Shown here: piece by piece, positions 34,484-42,363 of the stretch | How positions within the stretch are numbered: position 1 is the first letter of the stretch | How the letters are laid out: the number at the start of each line of letters is the position of its first letter | Source: Candidatus Saccharimonadota bacterium | GTDB lineage: Bacteria; Patescibacteriota; Saccharimonadia; Saccharimonadales; Saccharimonadaceae | Direction of reading: 5' to 3' | DNA length: 64,000 nt | NCBI GenBank assembly: GCA_017480095.1 | Contig: JAFVBG010000002.1 | Coordinates: forward strand, 67,728 to 131,727 | Notes under the pieces: model-generated | What the model saw: the letters and a program-made list of their open reading frames with translations, nothing else | Told to the model about the DNA's origin: nothing | Databases searched by the model: none | Position numbers and translations under genes: made by a program

Positions 34484-35989
34484 TTATTTCACCCCTAATT
34501 CTTTCAGATATTCGTCCATCTTTTTCTCAAGTTCCGCTAGCTTTGGCTTTAACTCGGCGATTTCTTTGAGAGTGGCTTTGATGTCGATTTCTGGCTCGGG
34601 TTCGAAAGTGTCTACATAGCGCGTAATGTTCAAATTGTAGTCGTTCTCAGCGATTTCGGAAATTGGGACGAGGCGAGAAAAACGCTCAATTTCTTTACGT
34701 TCATTAAAGGTATTGAAAATCTTGTCGGCGTTCTCTGGTTCAAGTGAGTTCATAGCCTTGCCGGGTTTGAATTCTCTAGAGGCCTCGATAAAGAGAATTT
34801 TATCTTCGTTTTCGCGCTCGCCACCTTTTTCTCGTGCACGGTCTATGATAAGAATCGCGACTGGGATGCCTGTAGTTTGAAAAAGGCCGGCTGGCAAACC
34901 AATAACAGCATCAATTAGGTTTTCTTTAATTAGACTCTCGCGGATTCTGCCTTCACTGGCTCCGCGGAATAGAACACCATGTGGAACGATAACTGCCATG
35001 CGGCCAGTTTTGGGCTTCAATGTTTCTACCATGTGGGAAATGAAAGCATAGTCGCCTTTTGATTTTGGCGGCAAACCACGCCAAAAGCGATTGTACTTGT
35101 CACTGGAAGCTTTCTCATATCCCCACTTATCTAGCGAAAATGGTGGGTTGGCGACTTCGATATCGAATTTCATAAGATGGTCATCTTCTACGAGCATCGG
35201 TTCGTTTAAGGTGTCGCCCCATTCGATTTGCGCGGAATCCATGCCGTGCAAATACATATTCATGCGGCAAAGCTGGTATGTGGAGCCTTTGGATTCTTGG
35301 CCGTAGAGAGCAAAGTTATTGGAGCCTTGCTTCTGGACTTCTTTACCGGCTAACAGCAAGAGGCCGCCACTACCCACCGTGGGATCGCAAATTCGGTCAC
35401 CTGGACGAGGACGGGCGAGACGAGCGACAAGTTCAGCAACTTGGGATTTGGTAAAAAATTCTCCTGCTTTTTTGCCGGCGTCGGCACCAAAGCGTTCAAT
35501 GAGATACATGTAAGCATTGCCGATAATATCTTCACTGGTATCGGCTAGCTCGATTTTGTTAAAATCGTTTAGGAGATTGCGAACCATGCGGTTGCGGGCT
35601 TCAAGTTTGCCGAGGATGGCTTCAGAGTTAAAATCTAGAGCGCCGAAGATGCCGCGGAGTTTTTTGTCATTTTGATCTTCTATGGCGTGAAGGGCCTTAT
35701 TGAGAATCTCGCCGATATTGTCTTCTTCTTTTCTGACATAAACATCTTCAAAGCGGGCTCCCTCAGGGAGATAAAAGCGTGAAAGCTTCATTTTTTCGTT
35801 AATGCGATTTTCGTCGTTTCCAAAACGCTCTTTGAGTTTTTTGACTTCCGCTTTGGATTTGTCGCTTAGGTACTTGAAAAACAATACTGCAAGCGCGTAG
35901 TCTTTATAGATGGAGGCGTCGACCTGGACGCGGGAACTGTCAGCTGCTGCCCATAATGTTTGGTTTAGTTGGTCTTGAGAAATCGCCAT
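34484..35989 (-). CDS. hsdM: Type I restriction enzyme M subunit
   Basis: N6-adenine methyltransferase. N-terminal helical HsdM_N domain (about 5-135), SAM-binding motif I in CDPTVGSGGLLLLAG and the catalytic NPPF (VANPPFSLDKWGY). C-terminal coiled region (about 455-501) for S-subunit contact. Length 501 aa is typical. The ATG overlaps the stop of the half-S gene. It should protect host DNA and, with HsdR and an S subunit, restrict foreign DNA. Confidence 0.97.
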   Translation of the reverse strand: MAISQDQLNQTLWAAADSSRVQVDASIYKDYALAVLFFKYLSDKSKAEVKKLKERFGNDENRINEKMKLSRFYLPEGARFEDVYVRKEEDNIGEILNKALHAIEDQNDKKLRGIFGALDFNSEAILGKLEARNRMVRNLLNDFNKIELADTSEDIIGNAYMYLIERFGADAGKKAGEFFTKSQVAELVARLARPRPGDRICDPTVGSGGLLLLAGKEVQKQGSNNFALYGQESKGSTYQLCRMNMYLHGMDSAQIEWGDTLNEPMLVEDDHLMKFDIEVANPPFSLDKWGYEKASSDKYNRFWRGLPPKSKGDYAFISHMVETLKPKTGRMAVIVPHGVLFRGASEGRIRESLIKENLIDAVIGLPAGLFQTTGIPVAILIIDRAREKGGERENEDKILFIEASREFKPGKAMNSLEPENADKIFNTFNERKEIERFSRLVPISEIAENDYNLNITRYVDTFEPEPEIDIKATLKEIAELKPKLAELEKKMDEYLKELGVK

Positions 35990-36552
35990 TATTTTACTCC
36001 TTTTATAAGTTCGTTTTGGATGCCCTTAATTAGTCTTTCGTTTGCGTCATAATATTTAGTTAAAATGATCCGTTGTTCGTCCAGAATTTCCATAATACGT
36101 TCAATCTTATACTGAGTAGATAGCGAGACATCAGGAACTTGCAGTTCTCCCATGGATAGTGGCGATAGACTAGCAACCGTCCTGCCCGTAGACATGGAAC
36201 GAAGCCTTTTTTGTGATTTACTAGAGTTAATAACATGCGCCAAGTACAATGGAGTGTATCGGTCATTGAATAATCTGACTACTAGTACAGTACTTGTTGC
36301 CACATATGGATAATCATCACTTTGAGCTCTAAAAACTTTTGCTTCGTGATTTTCTCCACGCGCTTTGACTAAGATATCACCATTCTGTAAAAAATCTCGA
36401 AAGTTCACTGGGATTTTGCCACGTTTGGCTTCAGTAAAATTAGTAGAGATATCTTTAGCTCCAATCATGATAACAGTCTGTTTATTACTAGAGTTTGTAC
36501 TCCGCAGATTATACCCGACTCTTATTTTTGATATTTTATTCAAGGTGATCAT
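35989..36552 (-). CDS. Half-size type I S subunit (single TRD)
   Basis: 187 aa with one TRD (about 1-130, including DILVKARGENHEAKV and the typical STGRTVASLSPLSMGELQVPD) and one coiled conserved region (KIERIMEILDEQRIILTKYYDANERL). Natural half-S proteins can dimerise to recognise symmetric sites; it may offer a second specificity or be a truncated relic. It opens the operon and overlaps hsdM by one base. A clear promoter was not found in the AT-rich sequence upstream. Confidence 0.8.
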   Translation of the reverse strand: MITLNKISKIRVGYNLRSTNSSNKQTVIMIGAKDISTNFTEAKRGKIPVNFRDFLQNGDILVKARGENHEAKVFRAQSDDYPYVATSTVLVVRLFNDRYTPLYLAHVINSSKSQKRLRSMSTGRTVASLSPLSMGELQVPDVSLSTQYKIERIMEILDEQRIILTKYYDANERLIKGIQNELIKGVK

Positions 36553-36607
36553 GTTCTATATATATCACAGGTTTACTGAAGATGCAACAGTTTTTGAACG
36601 TAAACTT

Positions 36608-37168
36608 CTAATGTGTTCTATCAAAAATCACACCCCACGCCAGCCGAGCACACTCCACGCGGGCGGGCATCTGGGCAACATTGTCTAGCGGCGCATAGAC
36701 CGGGTTCGGCGTGCCAGCATCTATGCTCTTTAGATAGCCAGCGACGTATTCTTGAGCCTCGTCGGTGGCTTTGCCAATGATATTCTCGCAGAGAAAATGG
36801 GCGCTCGCCATCGAGATAGCACAGCCAGAACCTTCAAAACGCGCGTCGAGGATCCTAGCCGCTTGAAACTCGGATTTTTGGGAAGATATCCCTTCAGCAG
36901 TAGTTGAGAGAGTCGAAGGAGACGGGACGGCAATTTTCAGATATAGAGTCAGTTGGTCGCCACAAGAGGGATTTGAACCTTCTAGCCGGACAACCTTCTC
37001 GCCAGGCCTTAGACCAGTTTCCTCTATTTTGCCACGATATTTTGGCGAACGCGAAGCCTCTAAAATAAATTGGCGGTAGAACTTCGACGTTGGCACCGAG
37101 CAGGTAGAAGCAGTTCCAGGTTGAAAACCAGCCCTGCGACAATCCGAATTTTTATCCTTTGGCATCAT
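36608..37168 (-). CDS. sufU: SufU/NifU-like Fe-S assembly protein
   Basis: Zinc-dependent sulfur acceptor for SufS. The three ligand Cys motifs are present: SNPSCGDQ, EGSGCAISMAS and RVECARLAW. Start 37168 (ATG overlapping the sufS TGA) is chosen for coupling. Compared with ordinary SufU, there is extra sequence before FYRQFILEASRSP (about 27 residues) and an insertion of about 25 residues (AVPSPSTLSTTAEGISSQ region) between the first and second Cys motifs. The inserts are in frame. It ends the suf operon. Confidence 0.9.
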   Translation of the reverse strand: MMPKDKNSDCRRAGFQPGTASTCSVPTSKFYRQFILEASRSPKYRGKIEETGLRPGEKVVRLEGSNPSCGDQLTLYLKIAVPSPSTLSTTAEGISSQKSEFQAARILDARFEGSGCAISMASAHFLCENIIGKATDEAQEYVAGYLKSIDAGTPNPVYAPLDNVAQMPARVECARLAWGVIFDRTH

Positions 37169-38586
37169 TTCAAAATCTCCCAAGCTTCCTTAATGGCAAA
37201 AATAAGCTTGTCGACATCAGAGACAGAGTTATACAAGCCGAAACTCGCGCGGCAGCAGCCTGGAATACCTAGATGTCGCATCAGGGGCTCGGCACAGTGA
37301 TTCCCCGCCCGGATACAGACACCTTCGTCGTTCAAGAGTGTGGCAACGTCGTGCGAGTGAATGAGATTTTCTGGGGTATGCTCGACGGAACGGTAGAGGT
37401 TGAACGAGACAATCCCGACCGCGTCGCGTGGGCTGATTAATTCGATAAATGGCAGAGCGGAGAGTTGGCCATGAGTGTATTGCACTAAGTTCGACACGAG
37501 TTCGGCTTTGGCTTTTGCGACATTCGACTTTTTTTGTACAAGTTCGGAAGAGTTTGCAGATTGGCGTTTTTTCGACAACCACTCAATCGCCACTTTCAAC
37601 CCCACTTCACCAGCCAAGTTGCGTGTACCCGGCTCGAAACGCGACACGTCATCCGCCAAAATAGTCTGCTTTTCCGAGACCTGCGAAATCGCACCGCCCC
37701 CAAAGGAACTTGGCATAAACCCAATCGGATTCTTAACATAAAGCACACCAATCCCCATCGGCGCATACATTTTATGCCCAGAGAAGGTCAAGAAATCAAC
37801 ATCGAGCTTCTTTGTGTCCAGAGGCAAATGTGCCACCGCTTGAGCAGCATCAAGCACAACCTTAGCTCCGACAGTGTGCGCGCGAGTAGTAATCTGTTCC
37901 ACAGGGAATCTCTCCCCCGTTACGTTAGAAACCGCAGTAACAGCGACAATTTTCGTCCGCGGAGTGATTGCTTGCTCAAGCGCCTCTGCCAAGTCCGATG
38001 GGTCGGTCGGAAAATCGTAAATATACTTCAACTTAGCCCCGGATTTTTGCGCCAACTTCTGCCAAGGGACAAGATTGGAATGATGTTCAAAAATCGAGAG
38101 CACAATCTCATCGCCCGGCTTCAAGATTGAACTCTGCAAAGACTTTCTAAATTGAGCTAGCACAGAATCCGCACTTGATTGCTGCTGAACTTCGGCGGCA
38201 TAAGCTAGATTTGCAATCGAACCTTGTAGGAGTTCAGCATAGTGGAGTGCGACCAGATTTAGACCCTCGGTGCAACCACTCGTGAAGATAATTTGTTCAG
38301 GACTAGCACCAATGAAATCCGCCACGGTTTGACGACATTTGGCATGGAGCTTCGTTGCATCATGACCGAGGTCATAGAGTGCGCGACCTGGATTGGCATT
38401 CTGATTCGCATAGAAATTCTGCAGAGCATCTAAAACTGCTTGCGGTTTTTGAGTAGTGGCGGCGGAGTCTAAGTAGGTTAAATCTGGACGATTTTTGAAA
38501 AACGGAAAATCAGCTTTTGACCCGACCGACATGATTGCACTGCCCATAGAATCAGATTGGCAGGGTTTGGAACTCTTAGCAATCAT
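37165..38586 (-). CDS. sufS: Cysteine desulfurase SufS
   Basis: PLP enzyme delivering sulfur for Fe-S clusters. Visible: LTYLDSAATTQKPQAV, the PLP lysine in FLTFSGHKMYAPMG, and the C-terminal active Cys in VCIRAGNHCAEPLM. At 473 aa it is longer than the usual 405-420. The excess includes an N-terminal SKPCQSDSMGS tail and about 35-40 residues between GLNLVALHYAEL and LKPGDEIVLS, where weak arms (TGAACTC ... GAGTTCA, 38108-38246) suggest a decayed palindromic insert. ATG overlaps the sufD stop. Confidence 0.94.
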   Translation of the reverse strand: MIAKSSKPCQSDSMGSAIMSVGSKADFPFFKNRPDLTYLDSAATTQKPQAVLDALQNFYANQNANPGRALYDLGHDATKLHAKCRQTVADFIGASPEQIIFTSGCTEGLNLVALHYAELLQGSIANLAYAAEVQQQSSADSVLAQFRKSLQSSILKPGDEIVLSIFEHHSNLVPWQKLAQKSGAKLKYIYDFPTDPSDLAEALEQAITPRTKIVAVTAVSNVTGERFPVEQITTRAHTVGAKVVLDAAQAVAHLPLDTKKLDVDFLTFSGHKMYAPMGIGVLYVKNPIGFMPSSFGGGAISQVSEKQTILADDVSRFEPGTRNLAGEVGLKVAIEWLSKKRQSANSSELVQKKSNVAKAKAELVSNLVQYTHGQLSALPFIELISPRDAVGIVSFNLYRSVEHTPENLIHSHDVATLLNDEGVCIRAGNHCAEPLMRHLGIPGCCRASFGLYNSVSDVDKLIFAIKEAWEILK

Positions 38587-39218
38587 CTCAAGGTCTCCTT
38601 CAACATCTCTTCAAACTGCTCCTCAAGAGAATTATCCCAGTTTTGCTCCGGTTTTGCAAGCTTAAACGCTTCGGCGAAGCGACTACGGATAATCAGCTCT
38701 TTCGCCGCTTTTTCTGAAAGCCCACGAGACCGGAGATAGTCCAGCTCTCGCTCTGGCATTTCACCCAGCGTGACTCCATGCGAGCCAGAGATGGTTGGTT
38801 CGGCGCAGAGGATAATCGGTGAAGACAAATTCCGCTTTGGCTTGCCGAGCAAAAGGACCTCTTCGCGTTCATTTCCGGTGGAGTTAGTGGCGCCGGCTTT
38901 GAAATCTAGGGTGAACTTCAGTGACTTCTCGGCACCAGCGGCCAAGACGCCAAAACAGTCATAGTCGATTTCGACGCCGCTTGAGTAGATTTCGATTTTG
39001 TCTTCGAGCTGAAGTGGTGCAGAAGTCGTCGCAAAGTAGCGCGTGATGATGCGGTATTTGCCTGGCTTGGTAAGCTTGAGATGAAGAGGGTTAACTCTAA
39101 TGATGCGAACGATCGTGGACGGGTCCTGCCCCGCGCTCTCCCCAGTTTGTGCTAAAAAGCCGCTACAAACTGGGGATACCCCAGCGCGGGTCACCCGTCC
39201 ACCGTCATTCTGGCTCAT
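38583..39218 (-). CDS. sufD: Fe-S assembly scaffold SufD, short, with N-terminal insertion
   Basis: Partner of SufB and SufC in the cluster scaffold. The core holds beta-helix strands (VEIDYDCFGVLAAGAEKSLKF, ILCAEPTISGSHGVTLGEMP) and the family C-terminus (DYLRSRGLSEKAAKELIIRSRF). At 211 aa it lacks most of the N-terminal half of standard SufD (about 400 aa). Residues about 7-34 come from palindromic element copy 3; excising 84 bp leaves an in-frame MSQNDG-TIVRIIR. ATG overlaps the sufB stop. Confidence 0.87.
   Translation of the reverse strand: MSQNDGGRVTRAGVSPVCSGFLAQTGESAGQDPSTIVRIIRVNPLHLKLTKPGKYRIITRYFATTSAPLQLEDKIEIYSSGVEIDYDCFGVLAAGAEKSLKFTLDFKAGATNSTGNEREEVLLLGKPKRNLSSPIILCAEPTISGSHGVTLGEMPERELDYLRSRGLSEKAAKELIIRSRFAEAFKLAKPEQNWDNSLEEQFEEMLKETLR
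39117..39200. repeat. Palindromic element, copy 3 (inside sufD)
   Basis: 76-bp core from GGGTCCTGCC to GTCACCC with GGAC/GTCC arms (84 bp, 28 codons; pairing extends to GTGGAC/GTCCAC). Inner stems CCGCGCT/AGCGCGG and CCCCAGTTTGT/ACAAACTGGGG close loop GCTAAAAAGCCGCT. Confidence 0.92.
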
Positions 39219-40717
39219 AATCCCCCTTTTATCTCAAGATTAACCAGTCGGTTCATCTCTACGGCGTATTCGAGTGGGAGTTCACGGGCGACGGATTCGG
39301 CGAAGCCAGAAACAATCAGATTTCGAGCTGCGGATTCGGACAGCCCACGAGATTGCAAATAGAGTAGTTGCTCCTCGGAAATACGGCCAACCCGGGCTTC
39401 GTGACTGACGTCGGCAGTGACGCCTTTTAGCTCGACTGACGGAATCGTGTCGGAAACCGGAGCTTTTAACGTTGTGTTTTTTACAACGTTTTCAGGGGCA
39501 GTTTTATGTGATTTCGCGACATTCTGGGAGTTTTCCACAGGGTTTTCCACAAGTAGAGAATCACAATTCGAGGAGGATTTACAATCTTCGGCACAGATTT
39601 TCACCAAGCTCCGAAAGGTGGTCTTGCCACCAGGCTTGACGATGCTTTTGCTCTCGATAGTAGAACTAGTCTGCGGAGCCAGATGAATCATCTTCGCGCC
39701 AGTATCGAGGTCTTGCCCTTCACCAGCTAACGAGATACCTAAGTAAGATGAGCTGGCCCCTTTCCCCGCCAAAACCGAACACGGATAGAGCATTGTAACG
39801 TGCGAACCGAAGCTGCCACTCACCCATTCTAACCGTCCGCCAGCCTCGACTTTGGCACGTTTGGTGTTCAAATTATACATATTTTTTGACCAGTTTTCCA
39901 CAGTTGAATACCGAACAAGCGCTTTCTTCCCAACATAGATTTCTACACAGCCGGCGTGAAGGTTAGCTTCGTTATACTTTGGCGCCGAACAGCCCTCGAT
40001 AAAATGCAACTTGGCACCCTCGTCCACGATAATCAGAGTATGTTCAAACTGCCCTGCAGATGGAGCGTTGAAACGGAAATAAGCCTGGAGCGGAATCTCA
40101 ACTTCGACACCCTTCGGCACATAGACAAAGCTACCGCCAGAATGTACTGCGCCGTGGAGGGCAGCATAAAAATGCTCGTCTGGCTTCACTAACTGCATAT
40201 AATGTTCACGCACCATATTAGCGATTTTGGCATTTTCCGCTTCTGATAGCTCTGGGATTTCGCCACGGGCAGCCACATCAAAATCTTCATAGATCACACC
40301 CTTTTTGCGGACGGTCTCACGCAGATTATGATAGACCACTTCGGAATCGAACTGCGCGCCGACACCGGCCAGCGAAGATTGCTCCGCCTCTGGAATACCG
40401 AGGTCATCATAGATTTTAGCGACATCTCCCGGTAATTCTTGCCAAGTGGCTTTGCGAACGGTCTTTGGGTCAACGTAATACTGAATCTTGTCGAGATTTA
40501 GACCGGACAAATCTGGTCCCCAGGCGGGTTGCGGGATAGTTTTCAATAATTCCGCGCAGGCAAGACGATATTCAAGCATCCACTTGGGCTCGTGCTTTTT
40601 CTGGGAAATTTCGGTGGCCATGGCCAGCGGGTCCTGCCACACGCTTTCCCCATTCTGCGCTAAAAAGCCGCTGCAGAATGGGGATGCCCCAGCGTGTGTC
40701 ACCCGCTGACTAGCCAT
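39215..40717 (-). CDS. sufB: Fe-S assembly scaffold SufB with insertions
   Basis: Core scaffold subunit. Family blocks: GIPEAEQSSLAGVGAQFDSEVVYH, PKGVEVEIPLQAYFR, NTKRAKVEAGG, and the C-terminal HEARVGRISEEQLLYLQSRGLS plus ARELPLEYAVEMNRL. ATG 40717 overlaps the sufC TAG (ATGGCTAG). Codons about 4-31 derive from palindromic element copy 4; an internal ATG (40621) after it is an alternative start. A further in-frame insert of about 30 residues (VENPVENSQNVAKSHK region, 39460-39560) breaks the normal VQCDALL...IEV segment. At 500 aa it is slightly above usual (about 470). Confidence 0.95.
   Translation of the reverse strand: MASQRVTHAGASPFCSGFLAQNGESVWQDPLAMATEISQKKHEPKWMLEYRLACAELLKTIPQPAWGPDLSGLNLDKIQYYVDPKTVRKATWQELPGDVAKIYDDLGIPEAEQSSLAGVGAQFDSEVVYHNLRETVRKKGVIYEDFDVAARGEIPELSEAENAKIANMVREHYMQLVKPDEHFYAALHGAVHSGGSFVYVPKGVEVEIPLQAYFRFNAPSAGQFEHTLIIVDEGAKLHFIEGCSAPKYNEANLHAGCVEIYVGKKALVRYSTVENWSKNMYNLNTKRAKVEAGGRLEWVSGSFGSHVTMLYPCSVLAGKGASSSYLGISLAGEGQDLDTGAKMIHLAPQTSSTIESKSIVKPGGKTTFRSLVKICAEDCKSSSNCDSLLVENPVENSQNVAKSHKTAPENVVKNTTLKAPVSDTIPSVELKGVTADVSHEARVGRISEEQLLYLQSRGLSESAARNLIVSGFAESVARELPLEYAVEMNRLVNLEIKGGL
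40625..40708. repeat. Palindromic element, copy 4 (inside sufB)
   Basis: 76-bp core with CAGC/GCTG arms (84 bp). Inner stems ACACGCT/AGCGTGT and CCCCATTCTGC/GCAGAATGGGG differ from copy 3 at several positions yet remain paired; the loop GCTAAAAAGCCGCT is identical. Confidence 0.92.
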
Positions 40718-41516
40718 TGAATCCTTCCGCTAAAGTGGCAAGCGCTAGACCTAGGTTGCCAGTTTTAACAATTTTACCATTTTGTAAAATGGCGACTTTG
40801 TTCGGGTTTAGACGCTTGATTAAGCGTGAATTATGGGTGATAATAATAGCAGATTTTTCGGAAGTATGCCACTTTTTGATAGATTTCGCAACTGTGCGCA
40901 CAGTATCAACATCGAGCCCAGAGTCGATTTCGTCAAAAACGGCAAGCTGAGGATTCAACATCAAAAGTTGTAGCATTTCCAGCTTCTTTTTCTCGCCACC
41001 AGAGAAACCGACGTTCAGTTCGCGATCGGCATAATCTTCCGGTAAGCCGACCAGCGCCAAGTTTTTACTAAGGTTCTGATAGAACTCCGCCAAATCCACT
41101 TCTTCCGAAGTGATGGCGCGAAGAAAATCGGAAATCGTGATGCCGGGAATGGCTGGCGGCTCTTGGAAGCTGAGGAAAATACCAAGGCGAGAACGGACTT
41201 CTGGCGGGTCCTGCCGACGCAACAAGTCAACCCAGCGGACCGCTTGCTCCGGCCCGTCTTCACGGGCGGAGCTACGCTGTACCTCGTAGCAACTTCGGCA
41301 TGTCCGCAGGGCTTGACTTGCGTGCGCGTCACCCGCCAGATATCGCAGCTCCCCTTGATACTTTACTAAGCCCATAATCGCGCGGGCCAGCGTGGACTTC
41401 CCGGCGCCATTCGGCCCCATAATCACCAGAATATCACCGTCTTCAACCGTCAAGCACAAGCGGTTTAAAATCTCCTTGCCGGCGAGCCTAACCGTCAAGT
41501 CTTTGATATTTAGCAT
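40710..41516 (-). CDS. sufC: Fe-S assembly ATPase SufC with internal insertion
   Basis: ABC ATPase that drives the SufBD scaffold. Walker A GPNGAGKSTLARAI, Q-loop LSFQEPPAIPG, signature LNVGFSGGEKKKLEM, Walker B LAVFDEIDSGLD and the switch IITHNSRL are all intact. Between RYLAG and PPEVRSRLG lie about 43 extra residues (Arg/Ser/Cys/Glu-rich) encoded by palindromic element copy 5; removing the 129-bp core restores RYLAPEVRSRLGIF, close to normal SufC. The insert falls in a loop before the Q-loop. First suf gene, 4 bases after the CmpB-like gene. Confidence 0.95.
   Translation of the reverse strand: MLNIKDLTVRLAGKEILNRLCLTVEDGDILVIMGPNGAGKSTLARAIMGLVKYQGELRYLAGDAHASQALRTCRSCYEVQRSSAREDGPEQAVRWVDLLRRQDPPEVRSRLGIFLSFQEPPAIPGITISDFLRAITSEEVDLAEFYQNLSKNLALVGLPEDYADRELNVGFSGGEKKKLEMLQLLMLNPQLAVFDEIDSGLDVDTVRTVAKSIKKWHTSEKSAIIITHNSRLIKRLNPNKVAILQNGKIVKTGNLGLALATLAEGFNG
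41201..41339. repeat. Palindromic element, copy 5 (inside sufC)
   Basis: 129-bp core sharing the GGGTCCTGCC start and GTCACCC end, with CTGGC/GCCAG arms. The longer interior is different: AAGTCAA/TTGACTT, GCGGAC/GTCCGC, GCTCCGGCCCGT/ACGGGCGGAGC and GCTAC/GTAGC hairpins. The core length is a multiple of three. Confidence 0.85.
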
Positions 41517-41520
41517 CTTA

Positions 41521-42351
41521 TTACTTCCCTTTCTTTCGCGTTAGATTCTTAAACCGCGCTTCACGGCGGCGCATGCTGGCTTCAAACCGCGCCTGGCGGC
41601 GTTTCATACTGGCATTGAAGCGGTCTGTCAGCATTTTTTGACGCTTTTCAAACTCCTCATGCGCACGACGAGCCAAAATCCGCGGGTCGGCACCACGCCA
41701 AAGCTGGACAAACTGCCCCAGCATCCGCGTACACTGACGCTTAATCTCATTGGTCTGATCGCCGACGATTTTGCCAAAATCCGTCACCTTGACCGCACGT
41801 TTGACAGCGGCGACCGACACAAAAGTGTCCAGTAGGAACAGGGTCAAAAAGACAATCGCCAGCATAAGTCGAGCCGTAGGACTAAGCCAATGGACAGCAC
41901 GCGCGACCAGCGGATGCAACCAATGAACAATTACCACCCCACCGAGGCCGAAGAGCAGTGAATTTTTGAGACAAATCCGACCGTTCAAGTGAATCTTCGC
42001 TTTAACCGAGTAATCCCACCAGCGGACCTTAAATATCTTCTCTAGTGCGAGACTAGTAAAATACTCCAATATCGAACACGCAACCAGTGAAAGCAGAAAA
42101 GTGCGGGCAAAATCTGGCAAAATCACCGACAAATCTGAAGAGAAAGAAAGTGGCTCGTCAATGATGACGGGATTGCCAAATAGCGAAGCGGCAAAGAGAA
42201 TAATCAGCGCACCGAAACCATAAAGCGGCACGACTGGACCAAAGAGAAAACCACGATTCACCACGCGTTTCTGACTGACCGAGCAAGTGACAACTTCGGC
42301 GAGATAGCCAAAAACAGCGTAAATCGTAAAATAGAGTACCAATTCCGCCAT
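41521..42351 (-). CDS. Putative ABC-transporter type IV (CmpB-like) membrane protein
   Basis: Five or six hydrophobic segments between residues 3 and 185; the N-terminal FGYLAEVVTCSVSQKRVVNRGFLFGP and VVPLYGFGALI match PF06541-type proteins. The C-terminal 70 residues are very basic with a triplicated RRxARFxxSMRRRxARF pattern, probably cytosolic. Role unknown; the family annotation as a transporter is tentative. TATAATATACTC precedes the ATG (leaderless), with the -10 box overlapping the end of the RNase J gene. It probably shares an mRNA with the suf genes. Confidence 0.75.
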   Translation of the reverse strand: MAELVLYFTIYAVFGYLAEVVTCSVSQKRVVNRGFLFGPVVPLYGFGALIILFAASLFGNPVIIDEPLSFSSDLSVILPDFARTFLLSLVACSILEYFTSLALEKIFKVRWWDYSVKAKIHLNGRICLKNSLLFGLGGVVIVHWLHPLVARAVHWLSPTARLMLAIVFLTLFLLDTFVSVAAVKRAVKVTDFGKIVGDQTNEIKRQCTRMLGQFVQLWRGADPRILARRAHEEFEKRQKMLTDRFNASMKRRQARFEASMRRREARFKNLTRKKGK

Positions 42352-42357
42352 GAGTAT

Positions 42358-42363
42358 ATTATA
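42358..42363 (-). promoter_or_regulatory. -10 box of CmpB-like gene and suf operon
   Basis: TATAAT on the minus strand, 6 nt from ATG, overlapping the TAA of the RNase J gene. It is the only obvious promoter element upstream of sufC, so it may drive the whole operon. Confidence 0.5.

Noticed and set aside
36956-37050. tRNA-like T arm (GGTTCAAATCCCTCT on the minus strand)
   Set aside because: It encodes the conserved SNPSCGD motif of SufU, and no D arm, anticodon arm or matching acceptor stem could be built around it.
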